Source: CALAGB01 sp963713965 (GTDB lineage: Bacteria > Chloroflexota > Chloroflexia > Thermomicrobiales > Thermomicrobiaceae). From it: 64,000 nucleotides of DNA. Every line of letters begins with the position of its first letter. Within the stretch, counting starts at the first letter, position 1. This document shows positions 54,406 through 61,874 of this stretch, piece by piece. The DNA lies in the NCBI GenBank assembly GCA_963713965.1, contig OY970217.1:2666001-2730000 (forward strand), in the 5' to 3' direction. Made by a program: the position numbers and the translations under genes. The notes below the pieces were generated by a model, which worked only from the letters and a program-made list of their open reading frames with translations, did not search any database and had not been told where the DNA came from.

Positions 54406-56515
54406 CGGCGTAAGCCAGTTCCTCGACAACATCGACGGCTACCGCGGGACGAATCTCCACCAGATTGCTGTGGAACGTGCTCTGTCCAGCCAGGTCGGCG
54501 ACGGCGTCGGACGTTGTCCAGTTGACGTTGCGTCCGTCAGGCGACTTGCGCGCCCACTGCCCCTTGGGGGCAACGGCGACGCCGGACGGTACGTCGTCCG
54601 TGACGATGGCCCGCAGGCGGCACCAACCGCGTGCATTGGAGATGATCACGTCACATCCGTCTTCGATTCCACGCGCATGTGCGTCGTCCGGGTTGATCTC
54701 GATCGACGGGCTGCCTTCCTTTGACCGCAGCGTATCGACGTTGGCGAGGCTGCTGGAGACGAAGTGATGCGCCGCTCCAGAGATGAGGATGATGCGGCCG
54801 TCTTCACCCTTGCGACGTCCGTCGAACTCGGCGGGCGGCGTGTATGCAGGCAGCGGATCGAGCCCGAGACGAGCGATCTCCTCGCACTTCAGTTCCAACT
54901 TGCCGGATGGAGTCGGAAACTGGCCGTCGGCGAACGGTACCTCGCCGCGAACGTCGAAGTTGAGAGGGACGGTTCCCTCGGACTTCAGCCGTTCGAGCGT
55001 AATACCTTCGAGGAACGGATTGGCCGAACGCGATCCCTCCAGCAGACCGTCAATTGCTTCGTCGACGCTCTCGTGGAGCCAGGGCTCATCGAACCCCATA
55101 GCCGTTGCCAAAAGCTGCGTCACATCCCAGTTGCTCTTGGCTTCCCCAAGCGGCTCGATGGCTGGGGCGTTGTACTGCAGGAAGCGATGGCCATACCCGC
55201 GATGGAAATCGGTCTGCTCCAGCTGCGTGGTCGCGGGCAGCACGATGTCGGCGTAAAGCGCCGTATCGGTCATGAACAGTTCGTGCACGACCGTGAAGAG
55301 ATCGTCACGCATCAGACCCTTGACGATCAGTGGCGCGTTCGGAGTTGAGGTGACCGGATTCGCATTGAAGACGTAAAGGGACTTCACGGGCGGATCGACC
55401 ACTTCGCCGGTGAGCGCCGCTCCCAGCCGGTTCATGTTGATGATGCGTGGGACCGGCGGACATTCCGAAGCGTGTCCGACGACCTCGTCATCCCAGCTGC
55501 TGAAGCCGCTTGTGCTGTACATCAAGCCGCCACCTCGTTTTCCGACGTGACCGGCGACGGCCGGGAGCGCCATGATGGCCCGGACCGTCTGGCCGCCGTT
55601 GCCGTGGCGCTGGATGCCATCGGCGAACTTGATAAGGCCGGGTGAGGCAGTGGCAAATCGGCGAGCTAATGAGACGATCGTCTCGGCGTCGACGCCGGTG
55701 ATCTCCGCCACAAGTTCGACTGGGTATTCGGCTGCCCGTTCGCGTAGCTCTCGCCAACCAACGGAATTGGCCTCGAGCCACTCCTCGTCGTGCAGCTCTT
55801 CCGAAAAAATGACGTTGATCATGCCAAGCGCCAGCGCACCGTCGGTTGCTGGGTTCGGGCGAATGTGCTCATCGGCCGAGCGCGCGGTGATGGTGCGCCG
55901 TGGATCGATGATGACGACGTGTGTACCGCTCTTCTGTGCCTGACGTAGGAAGGGGACGAAGTGTGGGGCGGTGCTGGCCGGATTGTGTCCCCAGATGATG
56001 ACGAACTTCGAATGGACGACATCACGCGGATCGGGTGCCCAACGCGAGCCGTAGGTCAGGGTCACGGCCGTCTCCGCCGCCGCGCCGCAGATGGATCGCT
56101 CCAGTCCGCTGGCTCCCAGGCGATTCCAGAAGCGAGAAGCGCTAACCGTGTTCTGAACGACGCCGAGCGTGCCGCTGAACGAATACGGGAGGATCGATGC
56201 AGCGCCATATTCCGCGAAGAGCGTCTGCCAGCGACTCGCGATCTCGCTAATGGCGTCCTCCCAGGTGATCTGCTCCCACTGGTTGCTCCCTTTCGGACCA
56301 ATGCGTCGCAACGGATGGAGCAGACGATCTGGATGATAGACACGGTCAAGGTATGGGCGAACCTTGGCGCAGAGCCAGCCATGCGTGTAGGGATGGTCCT
56401 TGTCGCCGTAGAAGGCGATGGCCTGGCCGTTTTGCACTTCGGTGATGGTGGCACAGGTGTCGGGGCAGTCATGCGGACAAGCCCCGCGCACGAGTCGAAT
56501 GTCGTTCGTCTGCAT
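54389..56515 (-). CDS. Molybdopterin oxidoreductase, DMSO-reductase superfamily
   Basis: 708 residues. An N-terminal [4Fe-4S] motif C-x3-C-x3-C ... C (GACPHDCPDTC then LCAK) is followed by the Moco-binding domains (VVIIDPRRT; WGHNPAST; GKRGGGLMY; VVHELFMTDTALYADIVLPA; YGHRFLQY) and the C-terminal dinucleotide-binding domain with INPDDAHARGIEDGCDV. It has no twin-arginine signal, so it should be cytoplasmic. It resembles stand-alone anaerobic dehydrogenase/formate-dehydrogenase-like enzymes, but no subunit genes are adjacent and the substrate cannot be deduced. ATG 56515 follows CAGGAGCG. Confidence 0.9.
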   Translation of the reverse strand: MQTNDIRLVRGACPHDCPDTCATITEVQNGQAIAFYGDKDHPYTHGWLCAKVRPYLDRVYHPDRLLHPLRRIGPKGSNQWEQITWEDAISEIASRWQTLFAEYGAASILPYSFSGTLGVVQNTVSASRFWNRLGASGLERSICGAAAETAVTLTYGSRWAPDPRDVVHSKFVIIWGHNPASTAPHFVPFLRQAQKSGTHVVIIDPRRTITARSADEHIRPNPATDGALALGMINVIFSEELHDEEWLEANSVGWRELRERAAEYPVELVAEITGVDAETIVSLARRFATASPGLIKFADGIQRHGNGGQTVRAIMALPAVAGHVGKRGGGLMYSTSGFSSWDDEVVGHASECPPVPRIINMNRLGAALTGEVVDPPVKSLYVFNANPVTSTPNAPLIVKGLMRDDLFTVVHELFMTDTALYADIVLPATTQLEQTDFHRGYGHRFLQYNAPAIEPLGEAKSNWDVTQLLATAMGFDEPWLHESVDEAIDGLLEGSRSANPFLEGITLERLKSEGTVPLNFDVRGEVPFADGQFPTPSGKLELKCEEIARLGLDPLPAYTPPAEFDGRRKGEDGRIILISGAAHHFVSSSLANVDTLRSKEGSPSIEINPDDAHARGIEDGCDVIISNARGWCRLRAIVTDDVPSGVAVAPKGQWARKSPDGRNVNWTTSDAVADLAGQSTFHSNLVEIRPAVAVDVVEELAYAVMTDD

Positions 56516-56614
56516 GTTGTTCGCTCCTGCCGCTGGCCGGTGAATCATCTGCTGAGTCTACACCGGATCGGGTTCACACAGGAGCCAGATGACATTAGGA
56601 GGCAATATGAATGA

Positions 56615-56629
56615 CGCGGCTTAGCCGCG
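56615..56629 (-). terminator. Short perfect hairpin after the ferritin-like gene
   Basis: CGCGGC-tta-GCCGCG lies about 40 bases beyond the stop codon at 56670, without a strong T-tract. Possible terminator. Confidence 0.35.
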
Positions 56630-56669
56630 CCATTGGTCGAACGGAGGTTTGCTTGAGTGGTATCTGGAC

Positions 56670-57179
56670 TTAGGCTTTGCCCTCAGCTTCGAACTCTCGC
56701 AAGAAGCCTTCGAAGAGCCGCCGGTGACCCTGTTCGTCGTGGAGGATTCCGATCACCATGTCCTGGGTCACCCAGTCGAGGCCGTCGGTCTCCTCGATGA
56801 CCTTGGAGTAGTGCTCGATAGCGCCAGACTCGGCTTGAATAACGCCTTTGATCACGTGGACGACGTCGGTCTGCTTGGCCGGCGGCTGCAGAAACGTCTG
56901 CTCGGCCTTGAATTCCATTGAGCCCGGAACGACACCGTAGAGTTCCTTGATGCGGTCCGCGAACATCTGCGCGTGCCCGAGCTCTTCCTGCACGTCTTCC
57001 GCGAGCGACTCCGAGATTTCGCGTGCGCGGACTCCGTCGAGATTCACGGAGTTCGCCACGTAGCTCATTACCGTCTCCATTTCCATCCAGTAGGCTTTTT
57101 CGAGGAGTTCGGTAATGCGCTGACGGGCCTGTTGCTGGTCGGGCGCGAAAATGTCCGGCGCTGATTTCGTTTTCTGCAT
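56670..57179 (-). CDS. Ferritin-like diiron protein (bacterioferritin/Dps-related)
   Basis: 169 residues, almost entirely helical. Diiron-type ligands appear as MEMETVMSY, EDVQEELGHAQMF, ESGAIEHY and DEQGHRRLFEGF, i.e. two E-x-x-H helices plus two Glu helices, the four-helix ferritin fold. Likely roles are iron storage or peroxide detoxification in the cytoplasm. ATG 57179 is preceded by AAGGA at 7 bases; upstream in-frame sequence is not conserved-looking. It is divergent from the TlpA gene. Confidence 0.82.
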   Translation of the reverse strand: MQKTKSAPDIFAPDQQQARQRITELLEKAYWMEMETVMSYVANSVNLDGVRAREISESLAEDVQEELGHAQMFADRIKELYGVVPGSMEFKAEQTFLQPPAKQTDVVHVIKGVIQAESGAIEHYSKVIEETDGLDWVTQDMVIGILHDEQGHRRLFEGFLREFEAEGKA

Positions 57180-57352
57180 GGACAGTCCTTTCTGGTTAGC
57201 ATGCATGATCGCTTCATAACAGAGATGCAAGCAGCGTTCCAGCAAGGGTCTATCTCTCGCCAACGCATCGCAGGTGGGCGCTTCACGTCAGGACCGTTTC
57301 AGATTTTGGTATCGTCAGGGTGGCGTTCTAGGGTCGGAATGCGATCCGACCC

Positions 57353-57946
57353 ATGATTCGTCGCTCGGGAGCATCCATATTGGTTCACACTTCTCTCGGC
57401 TTGATCGTGCGTTTGCTCCGCTTGAAATCGTCCCTTGTTATCGCCATGATCGTCGCTCTGGTGCTCTTGTCAGCATGCGGCCCCTTCTCGCACGAATCCG
57501 GGACCGGCGCTCCCGATTTCTCCTTTGTGAGCTACAACACTGACGGCGTGCTAACCGGTGGGCAGCAGTCCTTCTCGCAGGTGCTCGATCTGAATAAGCC
57601 GGTGGTTCTCAACTTTTGGGGTGGTGATTGCCCGCCGTGCCGGGCGGAGATGCCCGATTTTCAGTCGGTCGCCGATCAGTTCCATGGTCAGGTCATCTTT
57701 CTCGGTATTGACATAGGTCCGTTCACGTCGCTCGGAACACACGAGTCTGCTCAAGCGCTCCTAAAAGACCTTAACATCACCTATCCAACCGCCTACGCCG
57801 TCGATGAGAAACCGCTGCTCGACTACAATCTGCAGGGGGTTCCGACCACGGTCCTGATCACGAAGGATCACACCATTAAGACGACCAAGTCCGGCTTGAT
57901 GTCGAAGTCGGATCTCGTATCAGCCGTCGAGTCGTTGGTGAAGTAG
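57353..57946 (+). CDS. TlpA/ResA-like thioredoxin-fold lipoprotein
   Basis: 197 residues. A hydrophobic leader ends in the lipobox LLSACG with lipidated Cys at ~42, so the protein is anchored on the outer face of the cytoplasmic membrane. The thioredoxin-like domain has NFWGGDCPPCRAEMP with redox Cys93 and Cys96 and the cis-Pro loop GVPTTVLI. TlpA/ResA proteins reduce cytochrome c apoprotein or other extracytoplasmic disulfides. The next gene, 4 bases downstream, is a CcdA-type electron donor, a natural partner. The N-region before the hydrophobic stretch is long; a later start is possible. Confidence 0.9.
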   Translation: MIRRSGASILVHTSLGLIVRLLRLKSSLVIAMIVALVLLSACGPFSHESGTGAPDFSFVSYNTDGVLTGGQQSFSQVLDLNKPVVLNFWGGDCPPCRAEMPDFQSVADQFHGQVIFLGIDIGPFTSLGTHESAQALLKDLNITYPTAYAVDEKPLLDYNLQGVPTTVLITKDHTIKTTKSGLMSKSDLVSAVESLVK

Positions 57947-57950
57947 CTGC

Positions 57951-58877
57951 ATGAGGACCGAACTGACCATTCGAAGTCATCGCCCCGGGGCGCGATCGTC
58001 CGGTGACTCGCTGGGACGGCGTCTTCTGGCCGGTGCGGCGGCGATCGCAGTGCTGGCGGTCGCTTCCATCGCGGCGCTCATGACCGGCAGTGATCTCAGC
58101 CCAATTACCGGTGGTGTCGAGCACGCGTCTTCGAATGGCAGTACCTGGCTGCGCGACCTCTCGATCGCTCTGCCGCTCGGCTACGCCTTTGGCGCGGGAA
58201 TGGTCGCGGCGGTTAATCCGTGCGGCTTCGCGCTCCTCCCGGCGTATCTCGGTCTCTACCTAGGAGATTCGAACGATACCGCTCGCGGATCGAGGACGAG
58301 TCGTGTTGGCCGGGCTCTCGTGATCAGCGTTTCGGTCACGTTGGGATTCGTGGTTCTTTTCGGGATTACCGGACTGATCCTTGGCAGCGTGACCTCGTCG
58401 CTGACCACGGTCTTCCCGTGGGTGGGACTGATTGTGGGTGTGGCGCTGGTCCTCGTGGCCGCGCGCATGTTGACGTCCAGCACCCTCTACTCCGGATTTG
58501 GCGAACGCATGGCTGGGCGCGTCAGCGGGATGGCCCAGGGACGCAACGTCGCCGGATATTTCGCCTATGGCATCGGCTACGGGCTGGCGTCGTTGAGCTG
58601 CACGCTGCCGATCTTTCTGGCTCTGGCAGGCGGGACACTCACAACGCAGCGGCTTGCCGCATCACTATCTGAATTCGTTCTCTACGCGCTTGGGATGGGG
58701 TTCGTAATCACTATCCTTACGATGGTGGTGGCTCTTTTCAAGATGGCGGCCGTGCAACGCGTGCGGAACCTTGGGCGGTTGGTGCAGCCGGTCAGCGCGG
58801 CGATGCTGTTGCTGGCGGGCGGTTACATCGTTTACTACTGGCTGACTCTTGGGGGACTGCTGGATCGGATCGGGTGA
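57951..58877 (+). CDS. CcdA/DsbD-type transmembrane thiol-disulfide carrier
   Basis: 308 residues. An N-terminal helix at ~25-45 is followed by six or so membrane helices. The two redox Cys lie in AAVNPCGFALLPAYLGLYLG and SLSCTLPIFLALAGG, the CcdA signatures. It carries reducing equivalents from cytoplasmic thioredoxin to extracytoplasmic thiol proteins, here most likely the TlpA lipoprotein encoded 4 bases upstream. The extra N-terminal helix and ~30-residue loop before the core are longer than in minimal CcdA. Confidence 0.9.
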   Translation: MRTELTIRSHRPGARSSGDSLGRRLLAGAAAIAVLAVASIAALMTGSDLSPITGGVEHASSNGSTWLRDLSIALPLGYAFGAGMVAAVNPCGFALLPAYLGLYLGDSNDTARGSRTSRVGRALVISVSVTLGFVVLFGITGLILGSVTSSLTTVFPWVGLIVGVALVLVAARMLTSSTLYSGFGERMAGRVSGMAQGRNVAGYFAYGIGYGLASLSCTLPIFLALAGGTLTTQRLAASLSEFVLYALGMGFVITILTMVVALFKMAAVQRVRNLGRLVQPVSAAMLLLAGGYIVYYWLTLGGLLDRIG

Positions 58878-58931
58878 GACCGTGGCGCCGTATCGGCAGT
58901 GGTCTGCGTTCGCCCAGAATTGGTGTAGGTT

Positions 58932-58954
58932 CTCTCCGTCCGGCAAACGGAGAG
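58932..58954. terminator. Hairpin between convergent ccdA-like and selenoprotein genes
   Basis: CTCTCCGT-ccggcaa-ACGGAGAG is a perfect 8-bp stem located 55 bases after the ccdA-like stop and 63 bases after the selenoprotein stop. Lack of T-tracts makes it a weak terminator candidate for either strand. Confidence 0.45.
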
Positions 58955-59016
58955 TCAGCGAAGAGGTAGGTCAGGGGATGTGGGGCGTTGCTCGATCTAC
59001 CTCCGGCTTGCGTTGG

Positions 59017-59769
59017 CTAATCCCGGCCGCGTAGCTTGCTGAGAGATCCGAGATGCTCGCCTCGCGCCCAGCGCCGTTTGGCGTCACGGAACTCGGTGAC
59101 GGCACGCGGGCCATTGAACTTGAGCCCCGCGGCAAACCCACGCACGTCCTCCCAGCGATAGCCACGCAGTTCGACGTAGAACGGCTCGATTGCCGTTCCC
59201 TCGCGTTCGCGATCTTCGACGTCGAGCAGATACTCCACGGCAAATCGAACCGTATCGGCATCGGTCCAATCCGCCCGGAACTGCACGCGCCCGTCACTAC
59301 CGATGATATAGGTCATGTTTGGCATGCACCCGAACGCCGCGTGCGCCGACCCTTCAAGGTTGTCGATCAGAATTGGCCGGCGACAGCTCCAGCGCTCTTT
59401 GAAAACGCGCGCCTGTTCGAGCTTCTGCTCAAATGAGGTGTGATGCGGATAGTTCTCGCCCGGATGTGCCTCGCGAGTGTAGAGGAAGAATGACTGCACG
59501 CCGCGATCGGCGAATTCGTCCGCGATGTCGTCCATGGATGGACACGCCATCCCGCAATATGGTCAGGTAAGAGATCCGAACTCCACGATCGTCAATCCGC
59601 GACTGGTGAAGGCGCTCAGACGCTTCGGTTCGCCGCTCTCGAGATCGATGAGGTCGACGTCAGGCGCTCGCTGGCCCACTTTGAGATGTTCACCGAATCG
59701 TGCAAAGACCTCGACGTCGTCTTCAGCCGGGAAGACCGCGTAGTTGTAGCTGTCCGCATCCATGTCCAT
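59017..59769 (-). CDS. Deiodinase-like redoxin selenoprotein (in-frame TGA read as Sec)
   Basis: One frame runs from ATG 59769 to the stop at 59017-59019, interrupted only by TGA at 59563-59565; read through, it gives 250 residues. The region reads VEFGSLT-U-PYCGMACPSM. FGS-x-T-U-P is the active-site signature of iodothyronine-deiodinase-type (thioredoxin-fold) proteins, and U69-P-Y-C72 is a glutaredoxin-like C-x-x-C with Sec first. FFLYTREAHPGENYPHH further matches the deiodinase-family Y-x-x-E-A-H-P block, and the thioredoxin-like strands continue through CMPNMTYIIGSDGRVQFRADW. A SECIS-like hairpin follows the TGA. It is the fourth gene of an ABC-transporter operon (18-base gap). Deiodination itself is not implied; thiol or peroxide redox chemistry is more likely. 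A sequencing error or pseudogene remains possible. Confidence 0.8.
59536..59552 (-). promoter_or_regulatory. Candidate bacterial SECIS hairpin
   Basis: On the minus strand GGATGG-cgtgt-CCATCC forms a perfect 6-bp stem whose 5-base loop starts 17 bases after the TGA, with G at loop position 2. A further CCAT/ATGG pairing adjoins the TGA. This matches the published bacterial SECIS description (short apical stem, loop 16-37 bases after UGA, G in the first two loop positions). Confidence 0.6.
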
Positions 59770-59787
59770 CTAAGTGTGCGTCCTTCG

Positions 59788-60909
59788 TCAGTCGCGCTTG
59801 GGTGGCGCCGCGGTATCGTCGATGATCTCACCGTCACGCAGCTCGATGATGCGGTCGGCAAGATCGATCAGCAACGGGTCGTGGGTAGCAACGATGGCCG
59901 TGACGCCCTCACTCTTCACCAATGCACGGATGAGCGTCATGATCGTGCGGCCAGTACCGGAATCGAGCTGGCCGGTCGGCTCATCGGCGATCAGCAGTCG
60001 GGGGCTGTTTGCCAGCGCGCGAGCGATGGCGACGCGCTGCTGCTCGCCGCCGGAGAGTTCGTGCGGCCGGTGACGGGCGCGTTCACCCAGCCCCACCAGC
60101 TCGAGGAGCACCCTCACACGTTCTTCTCGTTCATTCACGTCCACGTGTGCCAGGCGGAGCGGCACTTCCACATTTTCAGCCGCGCTCAAGATCGGAATGA
60201 GTCCGAAGGTCTGGAAGATGAAACCGATCTTGTAACGACGCAGATTGACCAATTCCGATTCGGGCAGTGACGTGACTTCCACGCCGTCGATCCAGACGCG
60301 GCCGTCGCTCGGCCGATCGAGTCCGCCGATGAGGTTGAGCATGGTCGTCTTCCCAGACCCTGATCGCCCGTGAACGGCTACCAGATGTCCCCGGTCAACC
60401 TGCAGCGTTGTCGCCTTCAATGCATGCACGATCGACTCGCCGACCGGGTAGTTGCGCGACAGCGAATCGGTCGAAACGATCGGGTCGAGAACGGAGATGG
60501 ACTGGCGAACGCGCTCACCCCAATGCTCCGGTCCAGCAACCGGCGATTCGTAGAGTCGAGCCCTGGTCTCGACCGGTCGTTCATCCTGGACAGGAGGGCG
60601 CCAGTGTTCGCCATCGGTACGTCCTTCGCTCGACCGATCACTGGTCCGGGTGGTTTGCTCCCGAGGGGCAGGCTGTGTCCGACGCTCCGGTGGACGCCAG
60701 CGCAGCTCGTCCGATTCATTCTCCTCGACGTCCGGCTTGGATTCTGGCGGCGTGGAAGGGGTTGCTTGAGCGGCCGAATCATCGCGTCGCGTCTTAGGAC
60801 GCCAGCGAGCATCCTCGTCGGTTGCCGGTTTCAGTTCCGGGCTGAACGGGTCCTCGTCCACGTCGTCAGGTTGTTGTGGTGCGGGACGGCGAGCTTCTTC
60901 GTCGCTCAT
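59788..60909 (-). CDS. ABC transporter ATPase with N-terminal disordered RWRP-repeat tail
   Basis: 373 residues. Residues ~1-145 are acidic/Pro/Arg-rich and probably disordered, with a recurring W-centred motif: ARWRPKTRR (W36), LRWRPPERR (W71), EHWRPPVQD (W103) and EHWGERV (W130). The ATPase follows: GRSGSGKTT (181-189), FQTFGLIP, LSGGEQQRVAIARAL, LLIADEPTGQLD and VATHDP, of the LolD/MacB type. It is the second ATPase of the operon and overlaps the first by 4 bases. The tail is absent from typical family members and may mediate assembly or regulation. Confidence 0.9.
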   Translation of the reverse strand: MSDEEARRPAPQQPDDVDEDPFSPELKPATDEDARWRPKTRRDDSAAQATPSTPPESKPDVEENESDELRWRPPERRTQPAPREQTTRTSDRSSEGRTDGEHWRPPVQDERPVETRARLYESPVAGPEHWGERVRQSISVLDPIVSTDSLSRNYPVGESIVHALKATTLQVDRGHLVAVHGRSGSGKTTMLNLIGGLDRPSDGRVWIDGVEVTSLPESELVNLRRYKIGFIFQTFGLIPILSAAENVEVPLRLAHVDVNEREERVRVLLELVGLGERARHRPHELSGGEQQRVAIARALANSPRLLIADEPTGQLDSGTGRTIMTLIRALVKSEGVTAIVATHDPLLIDLADRIIELRDGEIIDDTAAPPKRD

Positions 60910-61874
60910 TCCTCATCCTCTCGACGTGGTTTGCTCACCTGTGGACGATCCGGCCAGACGCCAATGTGATCCGGTTCAAGCTCCAGTCGGACACGTCGCT
61001 CCATCTTCAGGGTGTCGACGTAGTTCACTGGCAGCTGAAGCCGTCCAGCCCGATCGAGGACCGCGAACTCTTCGGCGATGACCTGATGTTCGCCTTCGTC
61101 CCCCATCTCTGTGCGCCGCAAGGTCTCGGTGCTCGTTCGTCCATCGCGAATGGCGATGGTGCGGTTCGCCTGCTCCGAGACGAGCGGATCATGCGTCACC
61201 ACCACGACGGTGACATGAAGTTCGGTGCTGATCGAGCGCAGGAGCGAGAAGATCTCGTGCGACGTGGTGGTGTCCAGTTCACCGGTCGGCTCGTCCGCCA
61301 GCAGGACACGAGGGCCGTTGGCGAGCGCCACGGCAATGGCCACACGCTGCTGCTCACCGCCGGAGAGTCGATCCGGGCGATGGCCTGTGCGTTCGCTCAG
61401 TCCGATGAGATCGAGCAGCTCCAAAGCGCGCTGTCGCCGTTGTGCTCGTGGGGCGCCGTCCAGAATCATGGGCATCTCGACGTTCTCGAAGGCGGTCAGA
61501 TAGGGCAAGAGGTTGCGTGACGTCTGTTGCCAGATGAAGCCGACGACAGAGCGGCGGTATTGCACCCGATCGTTGGCGGTCATGTTGAGCAGATCGTACC
61601 CGGCAACCACGGCCTTCCCGGCCGATGGGACGTCAAGACCGCCCAGAATGTTGAGCAATGTTGACTTGCCGGAACCGGACGCGCCGATGATGGCGATCAG
61701 CTCACCGGTATTGACGATCAGGTCCAGGCCCTGCAGCGCGACGACCTCGAGATCGGCCACTTTGTAGATCTTGACCAGGTTGTCGCAGATGATCTGCGCG
61801 CCCGCACCGTATTGCACCCGCTCCGCGTGGGCCGCCCGGTCACGTAGCGTTTTGAAATCAAGTGTGTCCGTCAT
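60906..61874 (-). CDS. ABC transporter ATPase with C-terminal AbrB-like domain
   Basis: 322 residues. The ATPase core (~25-245) has GASGSGKSTLLN, FIWQQTSRNLLP, LSGGEQQRVAIAVAL, VLLADEPTGELD and VVTHDP. The C-terminal ~70 residues contain FAVLDRAGRLQLPVNYVD and RVRLELEPDHIGVWPD, which match the D-x-x-G-R-(I/L)-x-(I/L)-P swapped-hairpin AbrB/MazE fold. AbrB domains bind DNA or dimerise, so the fusion may control dimerisation or gene expression. The start ATG 61874 overlaps the FtsX gene stop (ATGA) and the stop overlaps the next ATPase start. Confidence 0.9.
   Translation of the reverse strand: MTDTLDFKTLRDRAAHAERVQYGAGAQIICDNLVKIYKVADLEVVALQGLDLIVNTGELIAIIGASGSGKSTLLNILGGLDVPSAGKAVVAGYDLLNMTANDRVQYRRSVVGFIWQQTSRNLLPYLTAFENVEMPMILDGAPRAQRRQRALELLDLIGLSERTGHRPDRLSGGEQQRVAIAVALANGPRVLLADEPTGELDTTTSHEIFSLLRSISTELHVTVVVVTHDPLVSEQANRTIAIRDGRTSTETLRRTEMGDEGEHQVIAEEFAVLDRAGRLQLPVNYVDTLKMERRVRLELEPDHIGVWPDRPQVSKPRREDEE

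Noticed and set aside
59017..59550. 177-codon protein starting at the Met after the TGA
   Set aside because: A start here would remove the thioredoxin-fold first strand and half of the active site; no ribosome site precedes it, and the upstream frame continues the same fold.
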